Shown: in pieces, positions 56,501 through 58,014 of the stretch
Layout of the letters: each line of letters begins with the position of its first letter
How positions within the stretch are numbered: the stretch's first letter is position 1
NCBI GenBank assembly: GCA_030762175.1
Contig: CM060831.1
Span: 32,191,001-32,255,000, forward strand
Reading direction: 5' to 3'
DNA: 64,000 nucleotides
From: Metallyticus violacea
Lineage: Eukaryota; Arthropoda; Insecta; Mantodea; Metallyticidae
The notes under the pieces: generated by a model
What the model saw: only the letters and a program-made list of their open reading frames with translations
The model's database searches: none
What the model was told of the DNA's origin: nothing
Program-made: the position numbers and the translations under genes

Positions 56501-58014
56501 TGTGTTTCTGCTTCCCTGGTTTTGTAATTTTGGCTGATAGGTGTTGCTTTTTAATTTTTATTGTAACTATTTATGCAGATGATATTTTTTGTAAATGTGC
56601 AATGTGTGCTATGGTAATTTTAAATGATTAACTCTATATTCCAGAGTCTCTGTGACTACTTCGCGAACTTTTGAATGCTTTAGGAACTAAACTAAACCAG
56701 TAAGTTACATTTAAGTTTCACAAGAATTCCTTGTAAATCGAATATTCACTTACATTAGGGGCTGGTTAGGTTAGGTGTTTGGTTTAAGAAATTTACCTTA
56801 ATTCCACTTTGCCCCTTATACCTGCTTATGTACAAGTGTTATGTAAAGTGCATTTCATCTCACGATCGAAAAGCATATATTGATTGTTCGCATAAGGTTT
56901 GATGGAGTGTCTATAGGCTGCATTTCAATCTCAATAGCCCTGATTAAGTTATTCATTTTAATGCATTTCTTGCTGTTGGTTCAATCATGACATCATGACA
57001 CACTATGCATACTTATTACTGTGATTTCAGCTATAAAAGTAGATGTACTTCTTGGAATTGCTGGGATGGTAACTAGCTTTTAACAGAGTAACATTTTCTC
57101 CTAAAGATGTTTTCATTCATTTTCCTGCTATTCTAGGTAAGTCTGAAAGTTCTATTTCTGTTTCTTACCCCATACTCCAGTTTCACTGAAAATAACTATG
57201 TTTAGAAACAGAAAATGTTAACACTTCTACAAAACTTTATGCTTTAATCAACAGTAAATATGAAGCATTAGTTTTAGTATCTGTTTACAAATATGTACCT
57301 AGGGTACTTGAACAAAAACTACTGAATAAATTATTTTTATTATCTGCTACCTTCCATTCATGCTTCCTTTTAATTCATTTATATTTGACAAAAGAACATT
57401 TCTATTTAATACTCTAGAAAACACAGGTGCAAGCAAAAGCAAAACACACAAAGAGCAAAGGGAAATAAAGAAGAGCAGACACACAAACTAAGTGCATTTA
57501 TCGGGTAATTATGTACAAGGTTTATAAAATATGTCAAGTTCGGCTAATCTCATCTATACAAATTTCATATTTTTTCGACATAGAGAATATAACTTACAAG
57601 AGGCACCCGACCCCTCATTTCTTCTAATGGATGGGGACTATCCGTGAAGAAGGGACTTCCTGATTGAGAATCAAGTATCATTTCATTTGATTCTTGCGCC
57701 AGAAGCACATCTCCCATCCATATCATTCCCAAATCTAAAACATGAAGCACATGGATATCAAATTAAATGTTTACTGAAACAGAGAAAGTGAAACCGACAC
57801 AAGTAAAATTGCTGTCATTCAACGTTTAGAACCGCCACGATTCGGGAAAGATTAATGTAACTCAGCACATGCGAACCAGAACATATCCATTATATATTTG
57901 TGGAGAATATACAAATAATCCTAAAAATTGCCTAATATAAACAATATAGTCACTACATAACAATAAAATAAATCGAACATTTTAGTACTAACCATCCCGA
58001 GTCGCCATTTCCAT
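10099..58014 (-). CDS. Sfmbt: Sfmbt-like Polycomb-group protein with FCS zinc finger and MBT repeats (gene span, 3' part off the window)
   Basis: This entry spans seven coding exons: 58014-57993, 57734-57598, 29939-29720, 21790-21651, 16311-16087, 10771-10507 and 10216-10099. All introns are GT/AG and all phases agree, giving 375 codons plus 2 nt. Domains in order are an acidic N-terminus, an FCS-type zinc finger (about residues 127-155), a proline/glutamate-rich linker, one full MBT repeat (about 227-337) and the start of a second. Known family members are nuclear chromatin proteins whose MBT pockets bind mono- and dimethylated histone lysines; Drosophila Sfmbt works with Pho in PhoRC to recruit Polycomb repressors. 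The FCS-finger-plus-MBT architecture also fits L3MBTL2 and MBTD1. I prefer Sfmbt because arthropods such as Drosophila keep that member, but a C-terminal SAM domain, which would settle it, is not in view. I found no further exon between 10098 and 1. Confidence 0.85.
10507..10771 (-). CDS. Sfmbt: Sfmbt-like exon 6 (core of MBT repeat 1)
   Basis: The exon is 265 nt, with acceptor TTTTTGGCAG and donor A|GTAAGT, encoding 88 residues plus one base. It holds the body of MBT repeat 1: CWENITVGMKVEVENTDC, then FWVATVLRIAGYKALLRYEG, DFWVNLCSN and VHPVGWCATRGKPLIPP. The order G-M-K-V-E-V, W-V-A-T, LLRYEGF, DFW and HPVGWC is the standard MBT barrel. In this protein class the first repeats are mainly structural and the methyl-lysine pocket lies in a later repeat, outside the window. 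This is the strongest homology evidence in the gene. Confidence 0.95.
10895..11042 (+). repeat. SINE-2 fragment (3' part)
   Basis: Shares the block CCTTAATAAATTCTTTCCCAATTTATCA and a CATTAAACACTAT-type end with the longer copies at 21262 and 44170. The tRNA-like head is mostly missing. Confidence 0.5.
11043..11990. other. Intronic sequence, nothing recognised
   Basis: No coding, RNA or element feature seen. Confidence 0.4.
11995..12240 (+). mobile_element. Possible pogo-type DNA-binding domain relic
   Basis: ISERNVQNLNTKKSTFESTK followed, after a frame shift, by GPNNGNWKN resembles the helix-turn-helix region of pogo/Tigger transposases (pattern VRxWRxxKxxL...RxxRKAFxGPxxGxWPxLE). It is short and heavily decayed. 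Confidence 0.35.
12260..13260 (+). mobile_element. DUF4817/Tc-type transposon relic, interrupted by a SINE
   Basis: Homologous along its length to the minus-strand relic at 41690-42400; shared blocks include TAATACTGGGCTTCCAGAAT and CAGTGACTGAAGGGTTA. Readable coding after the SINE: VTEGLFDPQLVFFSDK, matching the IDPQLxxFTDEAWF start of the DDE domain in this arthropod-rich transposase group. A SINE-1 copy (12754-13032) is inserted in the middle. Confidence 0.55.
12754..13032 (-). repeat. SINE-1 copy
   Basis: Minus-strand copy with tRNA-like head at its right end (reverse complement of ACCATTAGGCCACCAGGGC) and body blocks shared with the nine other copies, such as the ATTCAATTCAGGG and GCCGTAAAT-type segments. 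It splits the DUF4817 relic. Confidence 0.75.
13690..13820 (+). mobile_element. Penelope-like endonuclease fragment (family C)
   Basis: Encodes KQMEKSAVVFHFWTENHDIL and LLKSVKEPTEQS, closely matching the family C copy at 1.2 kb (KQIEKSVVAYHFLTQNHDII). No other part of the element is joined to it on the left. Confidence 0.65.
13827..14027 (+). pseudogene. 67-codon frame resembling a PLE C-terminus
   Basis: The frame has no ATG and follows the family C fragment directly. It reads RSVKTKPPLLVAQHALSQCK, then LLRDREMAAIFIHKARIPPG ending LNLTY and a stop. Endings of the type RExxIxxLKTxxPxGLN are known at the C-terminus of some PLE endonucleases, so I read it as the end of another PLE subfamily. 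The link rests on a short motif and is tentative. Confidence 0.35.
14028..14630. other. Intronic sequence, nothing recognised
   Basis: T-rich DNA with a short (TA)n near 14281; otherwise no feature. Confidence 0.4.
15110..15484 (+). mobile_element. pogo/Tigger transposase relic, C-terminal part
   Basis: Decayed translation: RMNDK, MLDWLKVIC, YPGSLLNK, WDMS and VNGFKKCCISNIMDGIEDD. These match pogo-family DDE transposases (MTxELMxxWLxxVWxxRPGxLL, then the IxxxFxKCGIS end). Upstream sequence from about 14630 may belong to it but is too decayed to claim. Confidence 0.6.
15561..15812 (-). repeat. SINE-1 copy, head truncated
   Basis: Body and B-box region are present (reverse complement of CTGGCCGGGATTGAACCCG), but the copy stops before the A box. 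Confidence 0.7.
15889..15995 (+). other. Short coding-like open stretch, unassigned
   Basis: IAEALLHAMVKILDMQMTDT followed by KPQIQIVDYLDVLKVFNTIQ reads without a stop and is more protein-like than its surroundings. It lies antisense to the MBT gene intron. CACAG upstream and CAG|GTTCCT downstream could be weak splice sites. I do not recognise it. Confidence 0.2.
16087..16311 (-). CDS. Sfmbt: Sfmbt-like exon 5 (Glu/Pro linker and start of MBT repeat 1)
   Basis: The exon is 225 nt, phase 0 at both ends, with acceptor TTTTGCAG and donor CAT|GTAAGT. The first 40 or so residues (NLPMEELVPVVKLEPKEEKF onward) are rich in Glu and Pro, and contain VKLEPKEE, which resembles a SUMO-acceptor consensus (hydrophobic-K-x-E); that is inference only. 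The end, TYEWKNQL...GFIAAPVSCFKH, is the characteristic opening of the first MBT repeat and closely matches MBTD1 and L3MBTL2, which have AAPVSCFKH. The split within the repeat is completed by exon 6. Confidence 0.9.
16312..17029. other. Intronic sequence, nothing recognised
   Basis: AT-rich DNA following the exon 5 acceptor. Confidence 0.4.
17030..17885 (+). mobile_element. LINE fragment, C-terminus and 3' UTR (family L1x)
   Basis: The frame near 17037-17219 contains CIMCGEPEGIFHCLLEREGV, the C-x2-C...H...(C) zinc-knuckle usual at the C-terminus of arthropod LINE RT proteins, here with the last Cys replaced. It is followed by a 3' UTR with GGTAGCTGCTGATGAGCCAG and TTAGTGCCTTCTGGAATTAC blocks and AATAAA near 17868. 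The 3' blocks recur at 18950, 20580 and 62920. Confidence 0.6.
17887..18105 (-). repeat. SINE-2 copy, diverged
   Basis: Reverse-complement copy; it starts with the T-rich tail and includes GTGTTCAATGCCCATTTACTAC and AAATTGGGAAAGGAAG blocks shared with the copy at 33197. Confidence 0.55.
18400..19075 (+). mobile_element. LINE remnant (same family as 17.0 kb)
   Basis: The 3' portion (18900-19070) holds GAGCCCAAGTCTTCAGAATA and GGGTAACTGCTGATGA, which parallel the tail of the 17.0-kb copy, and ends with AATAAATTCATTCATTCATG. The upstream part is coding-poor. Confidence 0.4.
19320..20020 (-). mobile_element. Mariner transposase relic (family M3)
   Basis: Minus-strand pieces: VINEYWVHHYQFKTKHASVQ (where GDETWVHHY is expected, so the first catalytic Asp is gone), LLLHDNVEPHTANKT (second Asp kept) and MGKCLNVQGDI near 19370, equivalent to the usual WxKCIxxxGDY end. 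Frame is broken in several places. Terminal repeats were not found. Confidence 0.65.
20021..20574. other. Intronic sequence, nothing recognised
   Basis: Contains an 86-codon minus-strand frame (20054-20314) with CDFCG, but no family was recognised. Confidence 0.3.
20575..20805 (+). mobile_element. LINE 3' end with short-repeat tail
   Basis: Carries GTAGCTGCTGATGAACCGGG, TTAGTGCCTTCTGGAATTGC and GAGAAATAAATAATACTATT, then an (ACT)n-like tail. It is a severely 5'-truncated copy of the 17.0-kb family. Confidence 0.6.
20806..21261. other. Intronic sequence, nothing recognised
   Basis: No feature seen. Confidence 0.4.
21262..21545 (+). repeat. SINE-2 copy
   Basis: The head GTGGCTGAGGTCGCCAAGGT and GGGGTTCCAATCCCGCC look like A and B boxes of a Leu/Ser-type tRNA. 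The body has CAGTCCTCATAAATGGCAAA and GGTGCCTCAGTA blocks shared with 44170, and it ends in an A-rich tail. Confidence 0.75.
21651..21790 (-). CDS. Sfmbt: Sfmbt-like exon 4 (FCS-type zinc finger)
   Basis: The exon is 140 nt, with acceptor TTGTTCTAG and donor TAT|GTACGT. It encodes AVCEKCGAIGVKHAFYT, followed by the diagnostic FCSLAC motif. The Cys pairs C-x2-C and C-x3-C (about residues 129/132 and 149/153) form the FCS zinc finger, a domain known from Polyhomeotic, Scm, L3MBTL and Sfmbt proteins and reported to bind RNA. The reading frame stays open past the donor for 15 codons, but only the GTACGT donor gives the phase 0 needed by exon 5; a GTAGAC site further on would break the frame. After the finger come about 18 polar residues. 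Confidence 0.9.
21791..23165. other. Intronic sequence, nothing recognised
   Basis: C and A homopolymers near 22417; no coding or element signature was identified. Confidence 0.4.
23166..23632. mobile_element. GC-rich 399-bp insertion flanked by a 34-bp direct repeat
   Basis: The direct repeats 23166-23199 and 23599-23632 are identical (start TGTGGATTTTTTTTTATG). Between them lies 399 bp that is far richer in G+C than its surroundings, apart from an A-tract of about 50 nt (23466-23516). About 80 bp of unique GC-rich sequence follow the A-tract before the second repeat. A long target duplication points to retroposition, but the tail is internal. No tRNA, snRNA, 7SL or rRNA similarity was recognised. 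Confidence 0.7.
23774..25044 (-). mobile_element. Mariner (family M2), 1271 bp, catalytic residues lost
   Basis: Ends are inverted repeats (CAAGGGTAGGTCCATAA left; reverse complement CGAGGGTAGATCCATAA right) with TA on both sides (23772-23773 and 25045-25046). A 160-codon minus-strand frame covers the catalytic core: VTGVETMALYYDP in place of the usual GDETW, ATIFWDCEGILFIDF, and LLHNSAPVHT in place of LHDNAPAHT. Both first and second catalytic Asp are therefore replaced, and the N-terminal DNA-binding part is out of frame. It is a relic although part stays open. Confidence 0.88.
25047..27427. other. Intronic sequence, nothing recognised
   Basis: About 2.4 kb of AT-rich DNA. Longer open frames (for example 26407-26796) have compositions expected by chance and no family signature. 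Confidence 0.4.
27428..27705 (-). repeat. SINE-1 copy
   Basis: Complete minus-strand copy. The right end is the tRNA-like head (reverse complement of CACACCACCAAGACCAAC); the left end starts with the TTTATTTATGGATGCTC tail. Confidence 0.8.
27706..28204. other. Intronic sequence, nothing recognised
   Basis: AT-rich spacer between two SINE copies. Confidence 0.4.
28205..28485 (+). repeat. SINE-1 copy
   Basis: The head TGTGGTCTAGTGGTAACC (A box) and GGTTCAATCCTGGCC (B box), and the body to CATCCTTAAATTTAATAAA. Diverged relative to the 51-kb copy. Confidence 0.8.
28803..28925 (+). mobile_element. Solo 3' end of Penelope-like family A
   Basis: GAGTCGACCAGGAACTGACG through to GTTTTTTAAAAATGTT matches the outer 115 bp of the arms at 6725 and 9768. 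No coding sequence remains; it is the expected product of strong 5' truncation. Confidence 0.85.
28926..29719. other. Intronic sequence, nothing recognised
   Basis: Leads into the exon 3 donor at 29719; no other feature seen. Confidence 0.4.
29720..29939 (-). CDS. Sfmbt: Sfmbt-like exon 3 (Pro/Lys-rich linker)
   Basis: The exon is 220 nt, entering after a CCCTCAG acceptor and leaving at G|GTAAGT (29719). It encodes about 73 residues beginning EMEGFPMLDEYDSLCEE, then a Thr/Gln segment and a basic run (KIKPIKHPGLKLKTP). No catalytic or structural domain is recognised; it is a plausible disordered linker before the zinc finger. Entry is phase 0 and exit phase 1, and the split codon with exon 4 gives Ala directly before the first finger cysteine pair. 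Confidence 0.75.
29940..30955. other. Intronic sequence, nothing recognised
   Basis: Beginning of the 27.7-kb intron seen from the exon 3 side; no feature apart from a T-run near 30640. Confidence 0.4.
30960..31740 (+). mobile_element. pogo/Tigger transposase relic
   Basis: The plus-strand translation in mixed frames follows a CENP-B/pogo layout: AFSAKVKVIELKKKEKQSVR (helix-turn-helix), NKIKKLNSSNGWART (SNGW motif), then FKTFSTKLLF, KEKCVGSKISKECLTVYVF and TADDEMVTFNLIPE (start of the DDE domain; the usual DETGLF is decayed). A GAAAA microsatellite (31140) interrupts the first third. Many stops; inactive. Confidence 0.65.
31745..32500. other. Intronic sequence, nothing recognised
   Basis: No coding or repeat signature seen. 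Confidence 0.4.
32504..32657. repeat. Hairpin with 54-bp arms and internal repeat (MITE-like)
   Basis: Arms 32504-32557 and 32604-32657 differ at two bases. The loop repeats the start of the left arm (AAAAGTAAAACTTCTAAAAT at 32581). Arm ends TTGAATTAAAAG suggest a small foldback element; the mobilising transposase is unknown. Confidence 0.88.
32750..33790 (+). mobile_element. DUF4817/Tc-type transposon relic, split by a SINE-2
   Basis: Coding in order: KCAVLTEEILKDNGYSLEKP, NCNIIVVQELKLAYS, FILFSDEVWFHLHIYVNSHK (first catalytic Asp region, as FSDE), NDQNIRAYGESIGP, and after the SINE EVFDNKVVSNSLWSA then SDLIPY. The pattern matches the transposase group with FTDEAWFHLxGYVNSQN and SPDLTPxDF motifs common in arthropods. 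A SINE-2 (33197-33487) is inserted. Inactive. Confidence 0.7.
33197..33487 (-). repeat. SINE-2 copy
   Basis: Complete minus-strand copy: tail TTTTTTTTAATAGTG at left, body GGTACCTCCCCAGCATTTGC, and head at right containing GTGGGAATCAAACCCCAGAC (reverse complement of the B box). Confidence 0.8.
33779..34140. mobile_element. Possible pogo-type terminal sequence
   Basis: CAGTCAACTCTTTTAAATTT, followed by GGATAATTTGATTTATTGGA, resembles the CAGTCxACTCxxxTTATCC ends of Tigger-like elements. The opposite end near 34100 (TAAGTTATCCGCTGTG) is a weak match. Confidence 0.25.
34141..36180. other. Intronic sequence, nothing recognised
   Basis: About 2 kb of AT-rich DNA without coding, RNA or repeat signature. 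Confidence 0.4.
36190..36800 (-). pseudogene. Possible WWOX/retinol-dehydrogenase-like SDR pseudogene
   Basis: Minus-strand pieces in shifting frames recall the C-terminal half of a short-chain dehydrogenase of the WWOX/RDH type: ELITVMCLLQSP and FNLPTKFSKD (near 36770-36700, where LxVLVCNAA and FxLPxxxTKD are expected), QGFQAQF, then IHSNITPSSPSYST and LWLTNPAKILQGATKTF (36400-36300, against YSNI...LARPFTKSxQQGAATT). There are stops and no splice sites that fit, so if real it is a decayed retrocopy. Each match alone is weak; their order gives the case. Confidence 0.35.
36801..38860. other. Intronic sequence, nothing recognised
   Basis: AT-rich, no feature seen. Confidence 0.4.
38867..39034. 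repeat. Tandem duplication, two 84-bp units
   Basis: Units 38867-38950 and 38951-39034 each begin with (TA)n-GATTTGGAAACTACAGTAAG and end CTCCAATTACTGAGA, differing at about six positions. Confidence 0.92.
39122..39290 (-). repeat. SINE-1 copy, truncated and joined to a Penelope-like fragment
   Basis: Tail and body blocks match other copies up to the GCTTTACTTT segment, where sequence changes abruptly into PLE coding at about 39296; the tRNA-like head is missing. Confidence 0.7.
39296..39720 (+). mobile_element. Penelope-like element, endonuclease and 3' end (family D)
   Basis: Encodes CNKVYIGKTKTTIRIRLKQH (YIG strand and active-site Arg/His), WRNIRYNQIDKLAVAHHFWR and DKHDIEMEVKLLKF. It then loses frame before reaching CAGCTGATGATGTG and the element's end AGGCCTGTGAAACAAG, both shared with 53.3 kb. 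The GIY strand and all RT are missing; the 5' break coincides with the SINE junction. Confidence 0.78.
39721..40020. other. Intronic sequence, nothing recognised
   Basis: No feature seen. Confidence 0.4.
40021..40306 (-). repeat. SINE-1 copy
   Basis: Minus-strand copy, with the head's reverse complement at the right end (GGTTACCACTAGACACCAGG). Confidence 0.78.
40427..40729 (+). repeat. SINE-1 copy
   Basis: GTCGGCCCTGGTGGTATAGTGG (A box) and GGTTCAAACCCAGCC (B box); body complete and A-rich tail near 40720. It lies tail to tail in opposite orientation to the copy 120 bp to its left. Confidence 0.85.
40870..41640 (+). mobile_element. LINE remnant
   Basis: Purine-rich, coding-like but broken sequence similar in style to the 17.0-kb LINE (for example GCATGCAAAATGGGACACAT here and GGATGCAAAATGGGATAAAT there), ending near CTGAAATAAAAGTATC. 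No RT motif survives. Confidence 0.4.
41690..42400 (-). mobile_element. DUF4817/Tc-type transposon relic, inverted relative to 12.3 kb
   Basis: Minus strand reads MRNIQNFLEQLPPSRTAI, DLVNKFGTTSSVQNKK (DUF4817-type helix-turn-helix), then FSDKPWFLQNVH and NPSL, with frame shifts. Shared DNA blocks with 12260-13260 show the same family. There is no SINE in this copy, so the insertion at 12.75 kb came after the family spread. Confidence 0.6.
42940..43105 (-). mobile_element. Penelope-like terminal fragments
   Basis: GAGTCGAACTACATATTCTT and AATTATGATTAGCTTCATTG parallel the reverse complement of the family C ends at 1040-1110 and 45633. No coding. Confidence 0.4.
43355..43490 (+). mobile_element. 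LINE or RNase H-region fragment
   Basis: An open stretch reads GVAQFCLIVRHDCLSEHLFR followed by SYCPLGK. This resembles the RLRTGHxxLxxHLxRxG...CPLC segment after RNase H in arthropod LINEs. Confidence 0.4.
43491..44165. other. Intronic sequence, nothing recognised
   Basis: No feature identified. Confidence 0.35.
44170..44495 (+). repeat. SINE-2 copy
   Basis: The head CAGGTGGCCAAGGTTGTTGA and GAGGTTCAATTTCCTCC, an inserted C-rich run near 44265, the body CTCATAAATGGCAAATCCGG and an A-rich tail. Confidence 0.8.
44561..44908 (-). other. Unassigned open frame, 115 codons
   Basis: The latter two thirds (SFPECTYNAGKSNAPVFSYI, then DILTWKSNPDNKCINNVYLM) look more protein-like than chance in this AT-rich DNA, but I recognise no family and no splice sites give a phase. 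It could be a relic of an element or of a retrocopy. Confidence 0.2.
45230..45345 (+). mobile_element. Penelope-like 3' terminal fragment
   Basis: TATGATGCAGACAAAG and GTGTGTAGTTCGACTCAATC resemble the post-coding ends of families C and D. No coding remains. Confidence 0.4.
45633..45860. mobile_element. Palindrome built from Penelope-like family C ends
   Basis: Arms 45633-45683 and 45689-45739 (51 bp) differ at three bases with a 5-nt loop. Both arms match the sequence at 1049-1092. A further family C terminal block, AGCTTTAAGAGTGTGTAGTT, follows at 45816. No coding. Confidence 0.8.
45861..46330. other. Intronic sequence, nothing recognised
   Basis: No feature seen. Confidence 0.4.
46331..46935 (+). 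mobile_element. Neptune-like Penelope element fragment (family E)
   Basis: LRAHQIRRGIKFLHISSQAN, then GYSSKEIQRIIHMR, IFIPTKKMKQYLRSEKNRPD with SLSTTGIYCISCRC (GIY strand with CxC), and after a decayed stretch LYHETNKIFKQKNNPNGKEE. This matches the linker and GIY-YIG endonuclease of the Neptune-type PLE group (KPPxKLxxYLRSVKDPRDxLxxxGVYxIPCxCG, and REAIEIxKHxxNFNREEG). The YIG strand is missing through stops near 46676-46738. Confidence 0.7.
46936..47409. other. Intronic sequence, nothing recognised
   Basis: No feature seen. Confidence 0.4.
47410..47700 (-). repeat. SINE-1 copy
   Basis: Minus-strand copy with tail (TTTATTTATTTGTTTATTTATG) left and head right (CCACCAGGACCGAC). Confidence 0.82.
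47701..48579. other. Intronic sequence with a possible Penelope-like end fragment
   Basis: Only GACTGAATCAAACTACACAA near 48200, which resembles family C ends, stands out. Open frames here have no recognised family. Confidence 0.3.
48580..49834 (-). mobile_element. Mariner (family M2), 1255 bp, inactive
   Basis: Second full-length copy of the 23.8-kb family, with inverted ends (CGAAGTTAGGTCTATAAG at left; CTTATGGACTTACCCTCA at right) and TA at 48578-48579 and 49835-49836. Transposase pieces on the minus strand are broken into several frames; a C17 run at 48721 interrupts the 3' part. It lies in the same orientation as the other two family copies. Confidence 0.85.
49837..50524. other. Intronic sequence with (ATT)n and (CAC)n microsatellites
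   Basis: An AAT-type repeat at about 50067-50099 continues into ACC repeats to 50116. Nothing else recognised. Confidence 0.6.
50525..50892 (-). mobile_element. LINE reverse-transcriptase fragment
   Basis: The minus strand encodes CSNLVFRKARQCIFSFWGNI, then KENVLGIFVDLTKAFDVVDH (RT motif with the F-D-V Asp) and DILLKKL, followed after one frame shift by YGVRGIVNEG. It is a typical Jockey/CR1-like LINE RT fragment of the same general type as the element at 53.5-56.7 kb. Confidence 0.7.
51067..51380 (+). repeat. SINE-1 copy, young, with target duplication
   Basis: This is the best-preserved copy. The 72-nt head folds as a tRNA: GGTCCTGGTGGTGTAGTGG (A box) through GGGTTCGAACCCGGCC (B box and T arm) to CAGGACC pairing with GGTCCTG. 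The body runs to a poly(A) of about 24 nt. The 10-bp duplication ACACTCCACT flanks it (51057-51066 and 51381-51390). Its head is closest to Gly/Glu-type tRNAs. Confidence 0.92.
51391..52705. other. Intronic sequence, nothing recognised
   Basis: Holds a C-run near 51880 and ordinary AT-rich DNA. Confidence 0.4.
52710..53385. mobile_element. Penelope-like element (family D) with internal inversion
   Basis: The minus-strand part (53030-52725) encodes CTKKFQKILREFGITLSPGN, KFSLNNLLNS, then GMYQINFSECNKVFIGK and RSIGIRLKEHGRNIRYNRID. The plus-strand part (53085-53385) continues the same protein and 3' end: MEVKLLKF and the terminal GATGATGCGGACGAAGGCCT. The break occurs at matching codons (NRNG on one side, MEVK on the other), so one endonuclease domain was split and its 5' part inverted. 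(GT)n at 53041-53080 lies at the inner junction. Confidence 0.75.
53460..56700 (+). mobile_element. LINE, roughly 3 kb, inactive, with nested SINE
   Basis: Coding fragments in order. Endonuclease region: IKPYIICLSEHQLKQQELSQ near 53520, then KNIKAILIAIYLSPFGNFET. Connecting region: ELWNIVYSANDINSKLNNFL (54490) and ECLTKGIKKS. RT: DQFGFRKGISMESAIFKLIN (55310), VGIFYDLPKAFDCVNHGIL (motif A), HGVSQGSVLGP (motif B), DDTS (motif C with the first residues and about 50 codons deleted), then YSYFNSIMKYGG. It resembles CR1/L2/Daphne-type LINEs with an APE endonuclease. Many stops and a SINE-1 at 53916. The 3' end near 56700 has no clear tail. Confidence 0.75.
53916..54207 (+). repeat. SINE-1 copy nested in the LINE
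   Basis: The head GTCAATCCTGGTGGTGTAGT and GGTTCAATCCTAGCC, the body to TGTCCGTAGATAAAC and an A-tail. It interrupts the LINE after its endonuclease part. Confidence 0.85.
56701..57597. other. Intronic sequence, nothing recognised
   Basis: Upstream end of the 27.7-kb intron, next to the exon 2 donor. Confidence 0.4.
57598..57734 (-). CDS. Sfmbt: Sfmbt-like exon 2 (acidic N-terminal region)
   Basis: The exon is 137 nt, with acceptor TTTTAG and donor CTT|GTAAGT. It encodes about 45 residues rich in Asp, Glu, Ser and Pro, beginning LGMIWMGDVLLAQ and ending EEMRGRVPL. No domain is recognised. Low-complexity acidic N-termini are usual in FCS-finger MBT proteins. The exon ends in phase 0 and is followed by an intron of about 27.7 kb. 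It belongs to this gene by phase, strand and splice-site quality rather than by similarity. Confidence 0.65.
57993..58014 (-). CDS. Sfmbt: Sfmbt-like exon 1 (start codon exon)
   Basis: This short exon carries the initiator. Two in-frame ATGs lie close together (58014-58012 and 58008-58006), with an in-frame TAA 15 nt before the first one. The second has G at -3 and +4, which is the better context, so either may be used; I annotate the longer form, beginning MEMATRD. The donor reads G|GTTAGT at 57992 and the exon ends in phase 1. The next exon supplies AT to complete an Asp codon. The short intron of 258 bp and matching phase support the junction. There is no homology evidence for so few residues, so the assignment rests on splice logic. 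Confidence 0.62.
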
